A DNA stretch of 64,000 nt, taken from assembly GCA_027924645.1 (NCBI GenBank), contig BSBN01001343.1, positions 248,001-312,000 of the forward strand. The letters are read 5' to 3'. The position numbers were made by a program, and so were the translations under genes. The notes beneath the pieces were generated by a model. The model did no database searches. It saw nothing but the letters and a program-made list of their open reading frames with translations, and was not told the origin of the DNA. Each line of letters starts with the position of its first letter. The first letter of the stretch is position 1. The stretch is from Cunninghamia lanceolata. Taxonomy: Eukaryota > Streptophyta > Pinopsida > Cupressales > Cupressaceae. Positions 35,541-48,400 of the stretch are shown here, one piece after another.

Positions 35541-35861
35541 GAGCTACTCAAAATGAGTATGCAATCATAGTCACCACAGTCATAGTCAGTTTTAGGTGCG
35601 ATCTAGAATCTTGAAATGCATATTGCTGACCCTAAAACTATTTTGTCTTCATATTGTTGGGCAAGATCAATAGTTATGTTTAGAGTAATTATCATTTCAA
35701 ATTTTGCATTTGTTAGCTCCACACGTAGCACATCATGGGTTTTGTTAGTTTTATCCAATGTAGTCTTGTACATTACAATGACATCTCCCTCAAAGATATT
35801 TCTAGCCCTATGAGCATTCAGGTCTTCAATTGTTATTGTATTTAGATTTCTTAATTTTGTC
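35541..35861 (-). pseudogene. Replication protein A-like OB-fold exon remnant
   Basis: On the minus strand, after an AG acceptor-like site near 35861, a frame of about 105 codons reads NTITIEDLNAHRARNIFEGD, later AQQYEDKIVLGSAICIS and DYDCGDYDCILIL, with one TAG. The pattern (IxDLN at the start; YxxKIxxGxxxxIS at the end) resembles an RPA70-type DNA-binding OB fold. The frame continues across the Copia insertion for a few codons (13707-13687). It may be part of an RPA-like gene or of a Helitron-type protein. No other domain is seen, so identification is tentative. Confidence 0.4.
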
Positions 35862-36767
35862 CTAGATAAATTAAAATAAAATAAGTTAGAGCCTTGAAAT
35901 CTTCAATTTAGTATGCTTCGGATGCAAATAGACAATATCATTAACCTTTTGGAAGTTTGTTGGCTACCAATTTGCATTAGATCTTCTAGCCTAAATTGCT
36001 AGAATCCATCTTTTGTAACATTCATAACATGGAAAGTATGAAATGCTATGATGTTCAAAGTTGTTGATGGAAAACATAGTATAAGATGAACTACCATTCA
36101 AGGAATATTGATAATAGGCTATGCTAGAGTATTGAAACAAAAGAACAAGAAGCCTTTGAAAAAAATGAATGAATTCAAATTTTATTGGCACTATTGAAAA
36201 CTAAAAATTGCATAGTCTTTGTTTGCATAAGCTATAGAAATTCTCTTTGTTTCCATGTAGTATTGAATAATAATATTTTGTATTGAGATTTAATTTGATT
36301 TCAATTTTTGAAATGTGGAGGAGATCAATTTTATTTTATAGATATGCTTAATGACATATTATAGAATATTTAGTATTGTGAATAAGCCAAAACTTTGTAA
36401 AAGTAGCAAAATGGTCGCCTCTAATATGCTTCTAATTTATAAACACAAGATGTTTGTGCAGGCACATTAGACCATACATGGTCAATCATTGGTTTTGATA
36501 GGGACTATGTTTCATCAAACAGAAGTTGCATGTTGTGCTTTTGCATATGATCTAAAAGTTGGTTTTTGAACTGTTATTCTATGTAGATATGTTGATGTTG
36601 AAATCTCCTACAATGTACAAAGGTTTTTTGTGTACCTAGATGCTCTATTGTTCTAGAGATAGTTAGGTTCTTCTTGGTTAAAGACATTATACCATGTACA
36701 CGATACATTAAACACCAATTAAAATGTTCAAATAGTTTGTGGAATCCAAATGATGCATATGTGTTTC
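35862..36767. other. Unassigned AT-rich sequence
   Basis: About 900 bp with no element ends or coding pattern that I can support. Minus-strand frames at 36191-35991 and 36795-36574 show no recognisable motif. It may be intron of the OB-fold gene remnant to its left. Confidence 0.4.
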
Positions 36768-37612
36768 TGATGAGGGTGTACTCCACCCAACACACTCACA
36801 ATGACATATTATAAATATCAAACCACAAATACAATGATTTATGTGGGGAAACCCTTTCGAGAGAGAACCCCACCTTGAAAAGTAACTCAATATATTATTC
36901 AGGAATCTCAAGATGATTACAATATACTTGTAAAGAAAGCTTCCACAAGAATATGTCCAACTAGAGATTTGAAGACAACTCAACGTCTATCATACTCCCA
37001 CACACAACCTCTGTCTCAAGCACCTGATATATAGGAGATATAATACAGGAAATTGTCAAATGGTATTACAAAACCATGAGCTAAAACCACCCAAAAGTCG
37101 TACCCAAAATATCTACCAATAAAATTGGAGGCCATAACTTTTGATCCAAGCGTCTGATTGACTAACCGTTTGATGGGTTGGAAAGCTCATGAAAAAATTG
37201 AACCTTTTCAAAATATCTCATTTAGAGACATTTTGATTTTTGGCCACTTTTCAGGCCATTATAGACCTTTTGGGTGCCTCAGAATTGTTTCTGAAACTTT
37301 TTTCATGAACCTCAAAAACTAAAACTTTAATATATTGAAATCTAAACATGATCTTGGGCTGAAATTTACTAAGAATGTTTATTTGACTATTTCAAAGCTT
37401 TGGGGAAAATTTCAAACACAACCACTTCTCCGATATAAGGTTATTAAAAATAGTAATTCCTAGTATTCTTAACCTTTTTGGAAACTTTGAAGTTTCTGAA
37501 TCATTATTCAAGCAAATGGGTATCCACAAAAACAAAAAATTGAAAGAAATAGAAAAGAAAGTTTTTTTTGGTGATGCAAGATTGCTCTACATCTATGGAT
37601 GCTCCTGCATCA
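36768..37612 (-). repeat. Chromovirus 3' LTR, minus orientation (845 bp)
   Basis: Minus-strand ends are TGATGCAGGAGCATCC (37612) and CCTCATCA (36768). A TATATA-like core promoter lies near 37030. The U5-like part contains the GAAAGGGTTTCCCCAC motif (36841-36862). Chromodomain coding lies just upstream on the minus strand, as expected for a 3' LTR. The first 16 bp equal those of the LTR at 228-1182, but the remainder looks different. Confidence 0.65.
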
Positions 37613-38050
37613 CAAACCAATGGTAATTTGAGAAGTGACCTTGTCACATCTCTAATGTGTGAGGCAAACCAATGCGGTCAACCTCTGCTTTAGATAACCA
37701 TGATGATTCTTCAACGGGCCTTTCTCTCCATTTGACCAACTATTCTTCATACTGCCTATTTCTTGTGCTCCTTCCCACATGGCTATCTAAGATTTCTTCA
37801 ATTTCTTCCTTCTCTAAAAAATGTGGTGGGATATGCCATTGTCCTTCTACTTGTTTGTCTTCTATACTTCATGATATTCTGTCAAATCTGCAATATTGAA
37901 CATAGGTGAAATATTGATCCACTTAGGAACTCAACTTCATAGGCATTCCTCGATTCATGTTTCTTCAAAATCTTACAAGGTCCAAATTTCTTCATCTTCA
38001 GATTATTATATGTTCCTATGGGAAATCTCTCTTTTCTAAGATGGGTCGTA
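37613..38050 (-). pseudogene. Gypsy integrase C-terminus with chromodomain
   Basis: Minus strand from about 38050: [20 protein letters not shown], then [18 protein letters not shown], the integrase C-terminal module of Gypsy chromoviruses. After stops, YLVKWKGRPVEESSW-like codons at about 37745-37690 give the chromodomain, which in this clade targets integration to marked chromatin. The start of the module is replaced by Copia integrase. Confidence 0.75.
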
Positions 38051-40215
38051 ACCTCTTCTATGGCTTTGGCCCAATACTCATTTGATAAATGTTTTTCTTT
38101 CATCATACTCCTAGCCACGTTCATGATTTTTCTATTCTTTAAATTTTTTCTACACTATTTTGCTGAGGTGTGTACCTAGTAGTAAATTTCTTGTGAATTC
38201 CGTGATCCTTGCAAAACCTTAGAAAGTCATTTGAGATGTATTCACCACTTCTATCTGTTCTTAATGCTTTGATTTAATGTACACTTTGCTTCTCAACAAG
38301 AGCTTTGAATTGATAGAAAAAATCAAACACTTCATTCGCATGTTTTAGAAAATGAACCCATGTTTTTCTGGTGTACTCATCAATGAATGTTAGGAAATAG
38401 AAATGTCCACCAATTGAAGGTGTCTACATTGATCCACACAAATCTAAATGGACAATATCTAATGGTGCCTTTAGTCTGATTGACTTTCCTATTGGAAATA
38501 ATTCTCTATGTTTCTTTCCCAAAATGCACCCTTTACATAATCTATCTAGTGTTTCTATTAGTGGAAAACCTTTTACCATGCTTTTCTTGTGTAGTAAGTT
38601 TAGATCTCCAAAATTAAGGTGTCCAAATCGTAGATGTCAAAGCCAATTCTCATCTTTTATTTCAGCCTGAAAGATTGTTTTGAGTGACTTGTAGTTTTTT
38701 CTTGATCAACTTGTGGATTCATAGAAGAGTGTTCTTGAGAAACTTCCACCCTTAAATCTGGTTTCAACTTCAGGGGAAACATTCTATTGTTGGTCATTTG
38801 GACTTTCTATATGAGCTGATTTTTTTTAAATTTGTTTAAAATTAAACATTCTTTATTTTTGAAAAAACACTCTATACCCCTTTTGAACAAGTTGTCCAAT
38901 GCTCATTAAATTGTGTTTTAGACTAGAAACAAAATAAACATGTGAGATAAACTTTTTCTCCCCCTTCTTAGTAAGATTATTAATGTTTTCTTTTCCTATA
39001 ATTGATACTTTGTTGTCATTGCGCAATGTAACATCTAATTTTTCTATTTCATCCAAACTATAAAACATTTCTTGATTTCTTGTCATGTGGTTACCATAAC
39101 TTTTTATCCCCCTTCTTAGTTAGAATATTAATGTTTCCTTTTTGTATAATTGATACTTTGTTGTCATTGCCCAATGTAACATCTAATTTTTCTATTTCAT
39201 CCAAACTATAAAACATTTCTTGATTTCTTGTCATGTGGTTACTATATCCTGAATCTAAAAACCATACATCCTTTTGATTTTTTTATGCAATATTGCATGC
39301 CAAAAACATATTACACTGGTTTTGGTTTTCTCTTGTAAAGTTTTCCTTTTGTCTGTTGAAATCAAATTAGTTTTTCCTACATTCATTTGAATAATGGCCA
39401 CTTTTTGTAATAATGACATTGAACTTGGTATTTCTCATACCTTTGGCCATGAGACTAATTTTGACTTGGGCTTTGGATGTTGCCTCTTCCACTTGAATTT
39501 GTTGGGCTATTTCTTCCACCTATATACAAATTTCTTCCTCTACCTCTGAAGTTGGATCTTCCTCTACCTCTACCATGACTAACTGAAACTTGTGATTTGA
39601 AGGGATGCTCCAAGGATGAGCCTGATGACCATCTTATCCTATGCTCATGAGAAATGAGAGATGCATGAAGCTCATCGACAAAGAATTGTGATAGATTTTT
39701 TGTCTCTTCTATGGCTACAACAATGGATTCAAACTTTGTGGGTAAACTCCTTAGAATCTCTTCAACTATTCTTCTATCTTCAAGGGTCTCACCATGGGAT
39801 CTATTTTGATTAACTAATCCAATAACTTGAGTGAAAAATGAATCTACTAATTTTGAGTCCATATACATGGTTCCAAAATATCTTCTTAACATTGATTTAT
39901 TGTCTGAAGGATATCCCATGATTGTTTTGACTTTGTTGCTGCTACAACCCTTTGAAAAATACTCTCATGAATTGCTTGGAATATGTAGAAGAGAACTTTG
40001 GGGTCCTTTCTATTATCCCTCAATAAATCCTTCTCTACTTGAGATAGAACATTGCATGTTGCTACATTAGCTGGTTTACGAAAACCATTCTCTACAAGCT
40101 CTGATATGTCTTGAGAACAAAATAAAGCCTTCATTGTGAGTAACCAATAATCATAATTTTTTCTATTAAACTGAGGAATTTGAATATTTGTCAAGGTTGT
40201 ACATGGAGTTGCCAT
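38050..40215 (-). pseudogene. Copia gag-protease-integrase, minus strand, truncated by Gypsy module
   Basis: Gag starts at 40215 (MATPCTTLTNIQIPQFNRKN) and continues with a frameshift in 39919-39455, including VEEILRSLPTKFESIVVAIEE and an Arg/Gly-rich tail. The knuckle near 39400 reads CHYYKKSGHYSNEC, with Tyr for the second Cys. The protease/pre-integrase region (39290-38853) carries a tandem duplication. Integrase core blocks (LDIVHLDLCGSM, FIDEYTRKTWVHFL, RTDRSGEY) span about 38470-38230. [15 protein letters not shown] (38105-38060) is the last Copia part. No RT or RNase H follows. Confidence 0.85.
38951..39243 (-). repeat. 148-bp tandem duplication in Copia protease region
   Basis: Units 38951-39098 and 39099-39243 are nearly identical head-to-tail copies covering the codons for MTRNQEMFYSLDEIEKLDVT. 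Read in the minus frame, the second unit disrupts the protease sequence, so it is probably a post-insertion slip. Confidence 0.9.
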
Positions 40216-40251
40216 TGTTGGTTATGATGACCTTGTGCTTTGATGACCTTA

Positions 40252-40263
40252 GCTCTGATACTA
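40252..40263 (-). other. Primer binding site of the minus-strand Copia
   Basis: The minus strand reads TAGTATCAGAGC, one base from the iMet complement, 37 bp upstream of the gag ATG. The 5' LTR should therefore begin about 40265 and extend right. Confidence 0.8.
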
Positions 40264-40264
40264 G

Positions 40265-41123
40265 ATGAAGGAAAAAAGGTAGAGGAAAATAACAACACCC
40301 TACTTCAGTAAAAAACCAGAGCTTCAGCTCTTTACCACACACAAAAATATTTTCACACCAAAAACAAAAAAAATAGACATTATATATCACGAAAATAATA
40401 GTATAACAGAGTTGCTACTCTTTTCAAATTTTCCTGACAGAGTATTCAATATACTCCCATAGCTACATGCAATTTTCATAGAAAAAAAATAGTATTTTTT
40501 TAAAAAGAGATGTTGCTCTTACACAAAAAAAACTCTAAACCATAGCAAAATTCCATATTATTGCTATGCCCAGCATACAAAATAAGTATCAATTTTAGTT
40601 TTTTGGGATTGACTTGACTAGTAGGTAGATATTAGACAAATCCTACCTTTATTCATATGCTGGAGAAGAAGGCCATACTTATAAGACCATTCTGTGCAAA
40701 AATTAATGAAAATAGGATGGAGGCAGGGGAAAGGAAAAGAGTCAACAAAATAGTGGTGAAACCATGCTAGGAAGTAGTCAACTATAGCAAAATAGGATAG
40801 AGCAGTGGTTGGGATTAAATTCTAATAGTTTTGAAGTAATATGTTGGTCATCCCAAACAAAAAATGATCACATATGTTAAGCCAAAACAAAATGCAGCTA
40901 TTGGGCTTTTGCTATAAATTGTCATTTGTCAATCTGGTGGAGGTGAGCCCTTCGGATCCCTGATTCAAGGGCCTCCACTTCTATGAGACCACCACCATTT
41001 TCAAACCCTACCAAACCACACACTAAAGCCTATGGATTAATTATATTTTCTATAATAAATTTTTATAGTTAGAATAATTTAATGTGTGATTATATAAAAA
41101 TATAACAAGTCAAACCCTACAAT
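40265..41123 (-). other. Probable Copia 5' LTR (right boundary unclear) and flank
   Basis: Position next to the primer site implies an LTR ending TCCTTCA (minus strand) at about 40265. I cannot find its TG start, because the matching 3' LTR is missing from the chimera. Nothing else is recognisable up to 41123. Confidence 0.4.
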
Positions 41124-41240
41124 CTAATAAATTTTAAAATTGTAAAATATAGTAAGACCATCAAATTCCAAGCCTGCCTTGATTAACCACCATAGAAACA
41201 TCCTCAGTTCCAACACAACATTCAGTATCCACAACAATAG
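41124..41240 (-). pseudogene. Left part of an unidentified gene remnant split by the 41241 element
   Basis: On the minus strand the sequence directly outside the LTR reads VVDTECCVGTEDVSMVVNQG before a TGA. It is the expected continuation of the coding-like sequence at 49219-49700 once the element and one AATAG are ignored. I do not recognise the family. Confidence 0.35.
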
Positions 41241-42770
41241 TGATGTAGGAGCATCCCATGTGAATACGCAATCCCGCGTCAACCAAAAAGATGATATTTT
41301 AGTTTTTTTGAGTTTTGACATTTTTTTAGCTTTATCAAAGTTGATTTGCAAATTCAATTGCAGTTGTCAAGGTTGATCTTTCTTTAGGATGTGGTGCAAT
41401 ACATGGAGAAAATATTTGTGGTCAGTCATGTAGCAAAAAGTAGGAGTAATGTGCAATATCAGTCAACAAATCAACCCTTGAAGTCCTCTTCTTCAACACC
41501 AGTGAATTTGGTTGTAACTGAAGCTACCAATAGTGTGGGAATTTGTAACACCAATCCACATGCACTTGCAAGTTTTCAGATATAAATGAGGATGATGATG
41601 CGAGCCCAAAAATAAGAAATTTCAAAGAGAGTATGTTCAAGGATGGTGGGACTCAACTGAGACTCTCATAAGAAGGCATATGCTCATCACTAAACGTTTG
41701 CAGATGCTCATCAAGCTTAGATTATTTCAAATTTGTGATTGAGACCCAGTTGAAGAAAGAATTAGAAGATTTTATTGAAGGACATTTGCATCACAAATTA
41801 TAAACACTTTATTGAGACTTGCCCTCTATTGGTCGTCCCATTGCAGGCCTTATACACTCCAGCTGCTCCGTTGTTGAGGATAATTTCCTCTAATAGGTCA
41901 TACAAATCCTTAATACAGGCCGCACTTCACCATATACAGAGCATCTATACAAAGAAAAGCAATTAGTAATTGGGGGATGTTTCATGCTTATAAAAGTATT
42001 TAATCTTTATTTCTGTTATAAAGGTTATGGGTAGTGTAATAAATAGAAAATTTTCTAATAACTCTCAACGCTAAGATACTAACTCTCAACGCCATGATAC
42101 TAAGGTGATTGTAATGTTTGTTTGAATGATTATCAAGGGACCATAGTAGCCTGACTCAATCAAAATTTAAACATCTTATAAAGGTTAAGCGTGGGAGTTC
42201 AAAGGTGCCATAATAAGACAAAGGATTGCAATGTTAAAAGCCCACAAATAAGAGATTGTTGTACATGGTTTAGGAAGGGGAGGAAGTTAAAACTTGGAGC
42301 TATGCACCACTCATCCATACAAGGGAATTTCATTAGTTAAAAGTTTTTTGGACATCACGTTAGGTAAAGGTATGGAGACTTAAGACTACTCAAATTATCT
42401 TCCCACAAAAGATAAATTGATCAATGGAATTTACACGGTCGAAGAATTGAAAGTAGGATCAACCAAGTAAGGTGAGAGTTGGCAAAGAGAGGTAGAGAAA
42501 TCTCAGTCCAAGAAAAAGGCTGGCGACTTGGGACTATGTTTGCCTATGGGAGGTCTATGGAGAGAAGGTATTATGCAGATGAGAGAGATGCGAGGCTAGC
42601 TGGAAGGCCCTATTTTACTTTTTTTTAATAGTTTTAATGTATTTGAGAATGAATGAATAAAGAAGAATTTATTTTGCTTGTTGCAATCTTATTTTATCAG
42701 TAGTGAATTTATGTTTATGGTAAATTATGAGTGGGATTTAGAAGTAGAGGAACTTGTTCCTCCTGCACCA
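41241..42770 (+). repeat. 5' LTR (1530 bp) of the 41241 element
   Basis: Matches 44147-45442 plus 48992-49218. The motif AACTCTCAACGC is repeated at 42060 and 42080. Frames at 41391-41585 and 41775-41966 have counterparts in the 3' LTR (44627-44854) but no recognisable domain. Confidence 0.9.
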
Positions 42771-42789
42771 AGTGGTATTAGAGCGGGTT

Positions 42790-44146
42790 GTTTCTGAGCA
42801 TGGAGAGTATCCACCAAGACCTATGGAGTAGGTTGTGAGAACTCGAAAGGATCATTGTAGGTGTGTGAAGTCTTGATTGGTTGAGAGTTTGAAGCTGCAA
42901 AGGAGAGAGTAAAGATGTGTGAACAGTTGCAGTAGTATAGAATCTGAGAAAAGCTCGAGAGACAGGGTAGGTGTGAAGGAGTCCTACAATGGTGAGAGTA
43001 AGAAAGACTCAAAGTCATTGATGGAGAAAATAAAGATAAGGAAGAGAGGGTTATTGATTGGCTGGGTTTCGACAATCCTAGTGTTGAAGAGATGGAGAAG
43101 GCAAAGATGGAAGGAATGAGTTGCGAAGATGTGTGAGAGTTATTGGAAGAAGTGAAGGAAGAGTTGTATGAAAACTTAATGGAGATTTGTGTAGAGAAGA
43201 AAGTGGGTAGAGAAGAGTCCCATGTTTCATCTGATAATTGTTTGTTCGCAAGTGACAACATGTGTGCAGTAGATCAATTTGTAATTGTGGAGTGTGCAGA
43301 GGTTGTAGCTGTAAAAGGTAAAGAGAGAGATGAAAAGGTGCAGAAAATAGACTTGGGAGTCTTATGTTCGATGGAGAAGTTGGTGAGGATGATCTCCTGC
43401 TGAAAGAGGAGATGAGAAGAATCAAAAGATTCTTGGAAGGAGAAGTGATTGGTAAAGGAAAAGATTTGATGTTGCATGATGATTTAGTGTTTGATGAGGA
43501 ACCTGATGAAGATCAAGGGTTGCTTGGTGAAGAGATACAGAAGATTAAATAGTTGTTCAATGCATCAGTGAAGAATGTTGTGGCCGATGATGTTGGAGTA
43601 AAGAAAAACATTACACTCGGTGACGATGGAGCAGCAGAGGAGTATGAGGTACAAACTCTATTGTTTATGAGTTTTGTGATATTGGGTTTGAAGTGCATGT
43701 CCCTGATGAGATGAGTAGCATGGTAGAGAAAATTGTGGAATGTGAAGATGTGGTAGACTGGAGTAGAGATGCCTACCTGTGGGTTGAAGCTGTAGAGGAT
43801 GTGACAAGAGAGATTTGGTGGAGGTGGTCAGTCTGCAGTGGGTTGAAGCCCACGAAGGTGAAGGACGAGAAGAGAGGAGTGAGGATGTGGAGAGTGAGCC
43901 TTTGGCGAAGGAAGGCGGTCTACAATGGATGTGAGTCCACAAGGGGAAAGAAGAGGAAGAAGCAGTGTTGTTAGAGGAAGGTGGTGTGAGTTCCGACATG
44001 ATGCTAGAAAGGGCAAAAGAAAGATTGATTTTAAGCTCTTTCATAGCAATGGAGTTCACTACAGGTTGGTGGCAACCTGAAAGGGTGATTCTATCACTCA
44101 ACTCCACTTTGTGAGCCTATGCTCACAAATTTCTACCCGGTATGTT
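42790..44146 (+). pseudogene. Degenerate gag-like acidic coding sequence
   Basis: Plus-strand fragments begin MESIHQDLWSRL near 42799, soon after the primer site. Further pieces at 43143-43403, 43364-43552 and 43693-43974 are rich in Glu, Lys and Val but broken by frameshifts. The opening suggests a decayed chromovirus-type gag. Minus-strand frames here (42821-44107) are Ser/Pro-rich shadows. Confidence 0.4.
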
Positions 44147-45442
44147 TGATGCAAGAGCATCTCAGGTGAATATGCAATCCTGTGTCAACAAAAATTTAAT
44201 GATATTTTAGTTTCGTTGAGTTTTGACTTTTTTTTAGCTTTGTCAGAGTTGATTGACAAATTCTATGGTAGTTGTCAAGGTTGATCTTTCTTTAGGATGT
44301 GGTGCAATACATGGAGAAAATATTTGTGGTCAGTCATGTAGCAGAGAATATAGTAATGTGCAATATCAGTCAACAAATTAACCCTTGAAGTCCTCTCCTT
44401 CAACCCCAGTGAATTTGGTTGTAACTGAAGCTACCAATAGTGTGGGAATTCCTAACACCAATCCACATGCACTTGCAACTTTTTAGATATAAATGATGAT
44501 GATGATGGGAGCCCAGAAATAAGCAATTTCAAAGAGAATATGTTCTGAGACTCTTATAAGAAGGCATATGCTCATCACTAAATGTTTGCAGATGCTCATC
44601 AAGCTTAGATTGTTTAAAATTTGTGATTGAATCCCAGTCAGAGAAAGAATTGGAAGATTTCCTTGAAGGGCATTTGCATTACAAATTATAAATGCTTTAT
44701 TGAGACTTGCCCTTTGTTGGCTGTCCCATTGCAGGCCTTCTACACTCCAGCTGCTGCATTGTTGAGGATAATTTCCTCTAATAATTTATACAAAGCCTTA
44801 ATACAAGTTGCACTTCACCATATACAGGGCATATATATAGAGAAAATCAGTTAGTAATTGGGGGGTGTTCGATGCTTATAAAAGTATTTAATCTTTATTT
44901 ATGTTATAAAGGTTATGGACAGTGTAATAAATGGAAAAATTTCTAATAACTCTCAACGCCAAGATACTAACTCTCAACGCCACGATATTAAGGTGATTGT
45001 AATGTTTGTTTGAATGATTATCAAGGGACCGCGGTAGCCTGACTCAATCAAAATTTAAACATCTTATAAAGGTTAAGCGTGGGAGTTCAAAGGCACCACA
45101 ATAAGACAAAGGATTGCAATGTTAAAAGCCTGCGAATAAGAGATTGTTGTACATGGTTTAGCAAGGGGAGGAAGTTAAAAATTGGAGCTATGTGCCACTC
45201 ATACATACAAGGGAATTTCATTGGTTAAAAGTTTTCTAGGCATCACGTTAGCTAAAGGTATGGAGACTTAAGACTGCTTGAATTATCTTCCCACAAGAGA
45301 TAAATTGATCGATGGAATTTACGCGGTCCAAGAATTGAAAGTAGGATCAACCAAGTAAGGTGAGAGTTGGCAAATAGAGAAAGAGAAATCTCTATCCAAG
45401 AGAAGGGCTGGCAACTTGGGACTGTGTATGCCCAAGGGAGGT
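44147..45442 (+). repeat. 3' LTR of the 41241 element, first part
   Basis: Collinear with 41241-42550. Interrupted at GGGAGGT (45436-45442) by the solo LTR; it resumes at 48992. Confidence 0.9.
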
Positions 45443-48400
45443 TGTTGTGACCTAATCACACATCGCCCCATTACAAATGGGGACCCCCTCTTCAATTTTG
45501 GATTTTTGAGTTTTTGGCTTGAGGTTGCATTGTTTTGGTGGTAGTCCTTTGTTCTATTTTGCTTAACATGGGTGAGATTTCAAGTTGTGTTGAGCACTTT
45601 CAAACCTCCGCTAAGTGCACATTAGGAACCATAGGTGTAGGTTGTGCAATTTCTATTCACTCATGGTACGTTCAATTATCTTCTCATTCCCTTGGTACTC
45701 ATCATGTCATTTTTGCATCACTTAGAGAATGCACAGAACATGAAAATGACCACTTAGACATTGGTTTTAATCAACCTTGCATTTGTCTTTTTTTTAACAT
45801 ATGTGGGCTTGGTCTAAACATCCGCTTGGACACACACTCAGAGTCACATTGTGTTTTCTCAAATAATTGTAGTAAGTTAAATAGTTGCCTCAACTTTCAC
45901 GCTAGTGGTCGGCGGTTGGAAAAGTCTATTCTCAGTGGAATTCATTCCTCAAATTATACATAGCATACTCGAATGTCCACTCTACCACATGTTTAACTCA
46001 ATCTTGTAATGCATATTATCCAGTTCATAAATGACGGTTCCACTGGTCTGGCTTGATGCACTTTCGTCCTCACATTACAATTCATGTTCTTTTCAAATTT
46101 CCCACCTTGAAGCACTTCTTGCTTATTCTCGCAATTCACATTCATACTCATCGGCAGACTTTCGTGGTCCTTTTGTAAATCTTGTTTTTCAAGTGTTATG
46201 CACACATGCCCAAAATGTCCACTCAAGCGGACCTTTTGGTGCTCTTTGCATATCTTTTTTTTCATGTTGTGCACCATGGTCTAAAAAGTCCACTAAGGTG
46301 GAGGTTGGTGGTCGGTTTCCAAAGGAAACAAGTTTCATGTTATGCACGGGCATTAGATAAGTCCACCCAAGCATTTGATATTATGCGTAGAACACTAGAT
46401 CCACTTGTTATTCTGCATACTCACATTTAAATCTTTGCATTCTAAATATAAAACATCTGAGACTGGCTAAAGCTCATATTGGCAGGAGTGATAATTCAGA
46501 ATCATGCATTTAAAACTAAAAGGTCTGCTCAAGTAAATAGACTTTGCTTTTGTAAAATTCAACACCCCTTATATCTACCTGGGTGCGCATTCATGGTCAC
46601 TTCACATAAATGGAATTTCAAACATTATACATAGCATGCCAAAACATCCGCTTATTGTTGTTTCATGCTACCTCTGCACTATGAACATTATACACAAGAC
46701 TATTTGATAAGTTTGCTAGGTGTGCATCTGTAAGAATCGTACATCTTTTAAGTTTGATATCATGCGTGAGCTTTTAGAAAGGCCGCTCAGGGTGGGACTA
46801 TGGAGTCATGTTGCTCTCTTAAAATGGCATCATATTTTAAGGCATGATGAGTTCGCCAAAGCCTGTTTATAAATAGAGGTTTGTAATTCACATTCTCCAA
46901 CATCATTCATTGTTTAAGGAACTAATCGCTCTAAAGAAATCTTCAAAGCCTACGCATGATATATGCAACTCAAAATCGGCACTTCCCATCATGATTGTAT
47001 TCACAAATTTGAGGTTGAAAATATTGGGTAAATCTACCAAGGTGAAGAAAGAGATTGTTAGAATAACAACTAAAATTGTGCTTTAAAACCTATGGCACCA
47101 ACATACGAAGGGTATTCCCCTATTTCAAATGTTGTTTTAAAAAAGCAGATCGTTGCAATATATATAAAAAGGCAAGTCGGAGATAAGTTTGTTGGTTGGA
47201 GTTGTCAAGAAACTGGTCAAGTTTATTTTTTTAATCCCACATGCATTAGGTGGTGAATTTTGTCACTATTTACGTATATATCAAGTATCACTCCAATTCA
47301 TTAACATAAGGTGTTTCTTATACAGGGAATAATGGATGCGAAGAAGAGTTCCAAGAGTCGGCACATGGTCAGCTACTCAGGCGTGAAACAAGGAAGTTAC
47401 ATCAAGGAAGAGGATGGTGAGAATTTGCAAAAGGGAAGTTCAATGCATAGAGGAGTCTTATTCAAGAGCATTTGGTGGAGGAAGATATCATCGTCAAACG
47501 GGAGAATTTCCGCATCAAGATCATCATTTGAACGTAGACTATTACTTTGTATGGCAAGGGGAGGGAGAATCTATCATCCGTAATTCACTCCAAGAATTCA
47601 TGCACAGGGCATCTTTCTACTTCCAGAGTCCAGAACTAGAATCTTGCATCTTGCACAACGACATCATCAGGAAAGTCATGAATAAGAGAAATGAGCAACC
47701 TCATTACGAATCCATAAATTATACAATTGTATGATTGACAACAACATGAAATTTGACAAAAAAATCCCAAGTTTTCCAAGTTCGAAGCAGCCAAGTTCCA
47801 GAGGTGAAAATTTGAAGATTCGAAGACTACTTCCAAAGATGACAAAATTTGGGAAACATTTCGAGCAATATGAACACAAAGAAAATCAAACCAGTTTGTT
47901 CGATGCTGAGGTGGCACGTGCACAACATTGATCCAATCACAGTCTGCCACATCATCCGTTTGCATTCAATATTCTAAAGATAGTAAATTTTTGTAACAGA
48001 CTACCTTGTTGTCAAAATCTGGGCCATCGATTATCAAATCAATCCTAGCCATTCATGTAATTTTGGAGCCTATATAAGGTTCATTTCTCTCATTTGTCAA
48101 AAAAGATTATTAGAAAGGGAGAGAGCAAGGATCAAGTAGTAGGAGTAGATGTTGTTAGAATAGGAGTAGAGTAGAGGATACTCTTCGAAATCATTGAGAG
48201 GAGATATGAAATTGTTGTAAAAAATACATTTCCAAAATCAATACAAGCTCATTGTTGAATGCTTCATGGTGATTTGCCTAGTGATGGAATGTTAGCATGA
48301 TTTCAAATACTCGAATATGATGGAGAAATGTTTCCAAGTAGCTTAGAAATAGATTAAAAGTGCATTGATGTAATGAATATATGTAAAGATATTTGATGAA

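Noticed and set aside
42821..44107. Long Ser/Pro-rich minus-strand frames in the interior of the 41241 element
   Set aside because: They mirror the GAGGA-rich plus strand of a decayed gag; composition explains them.
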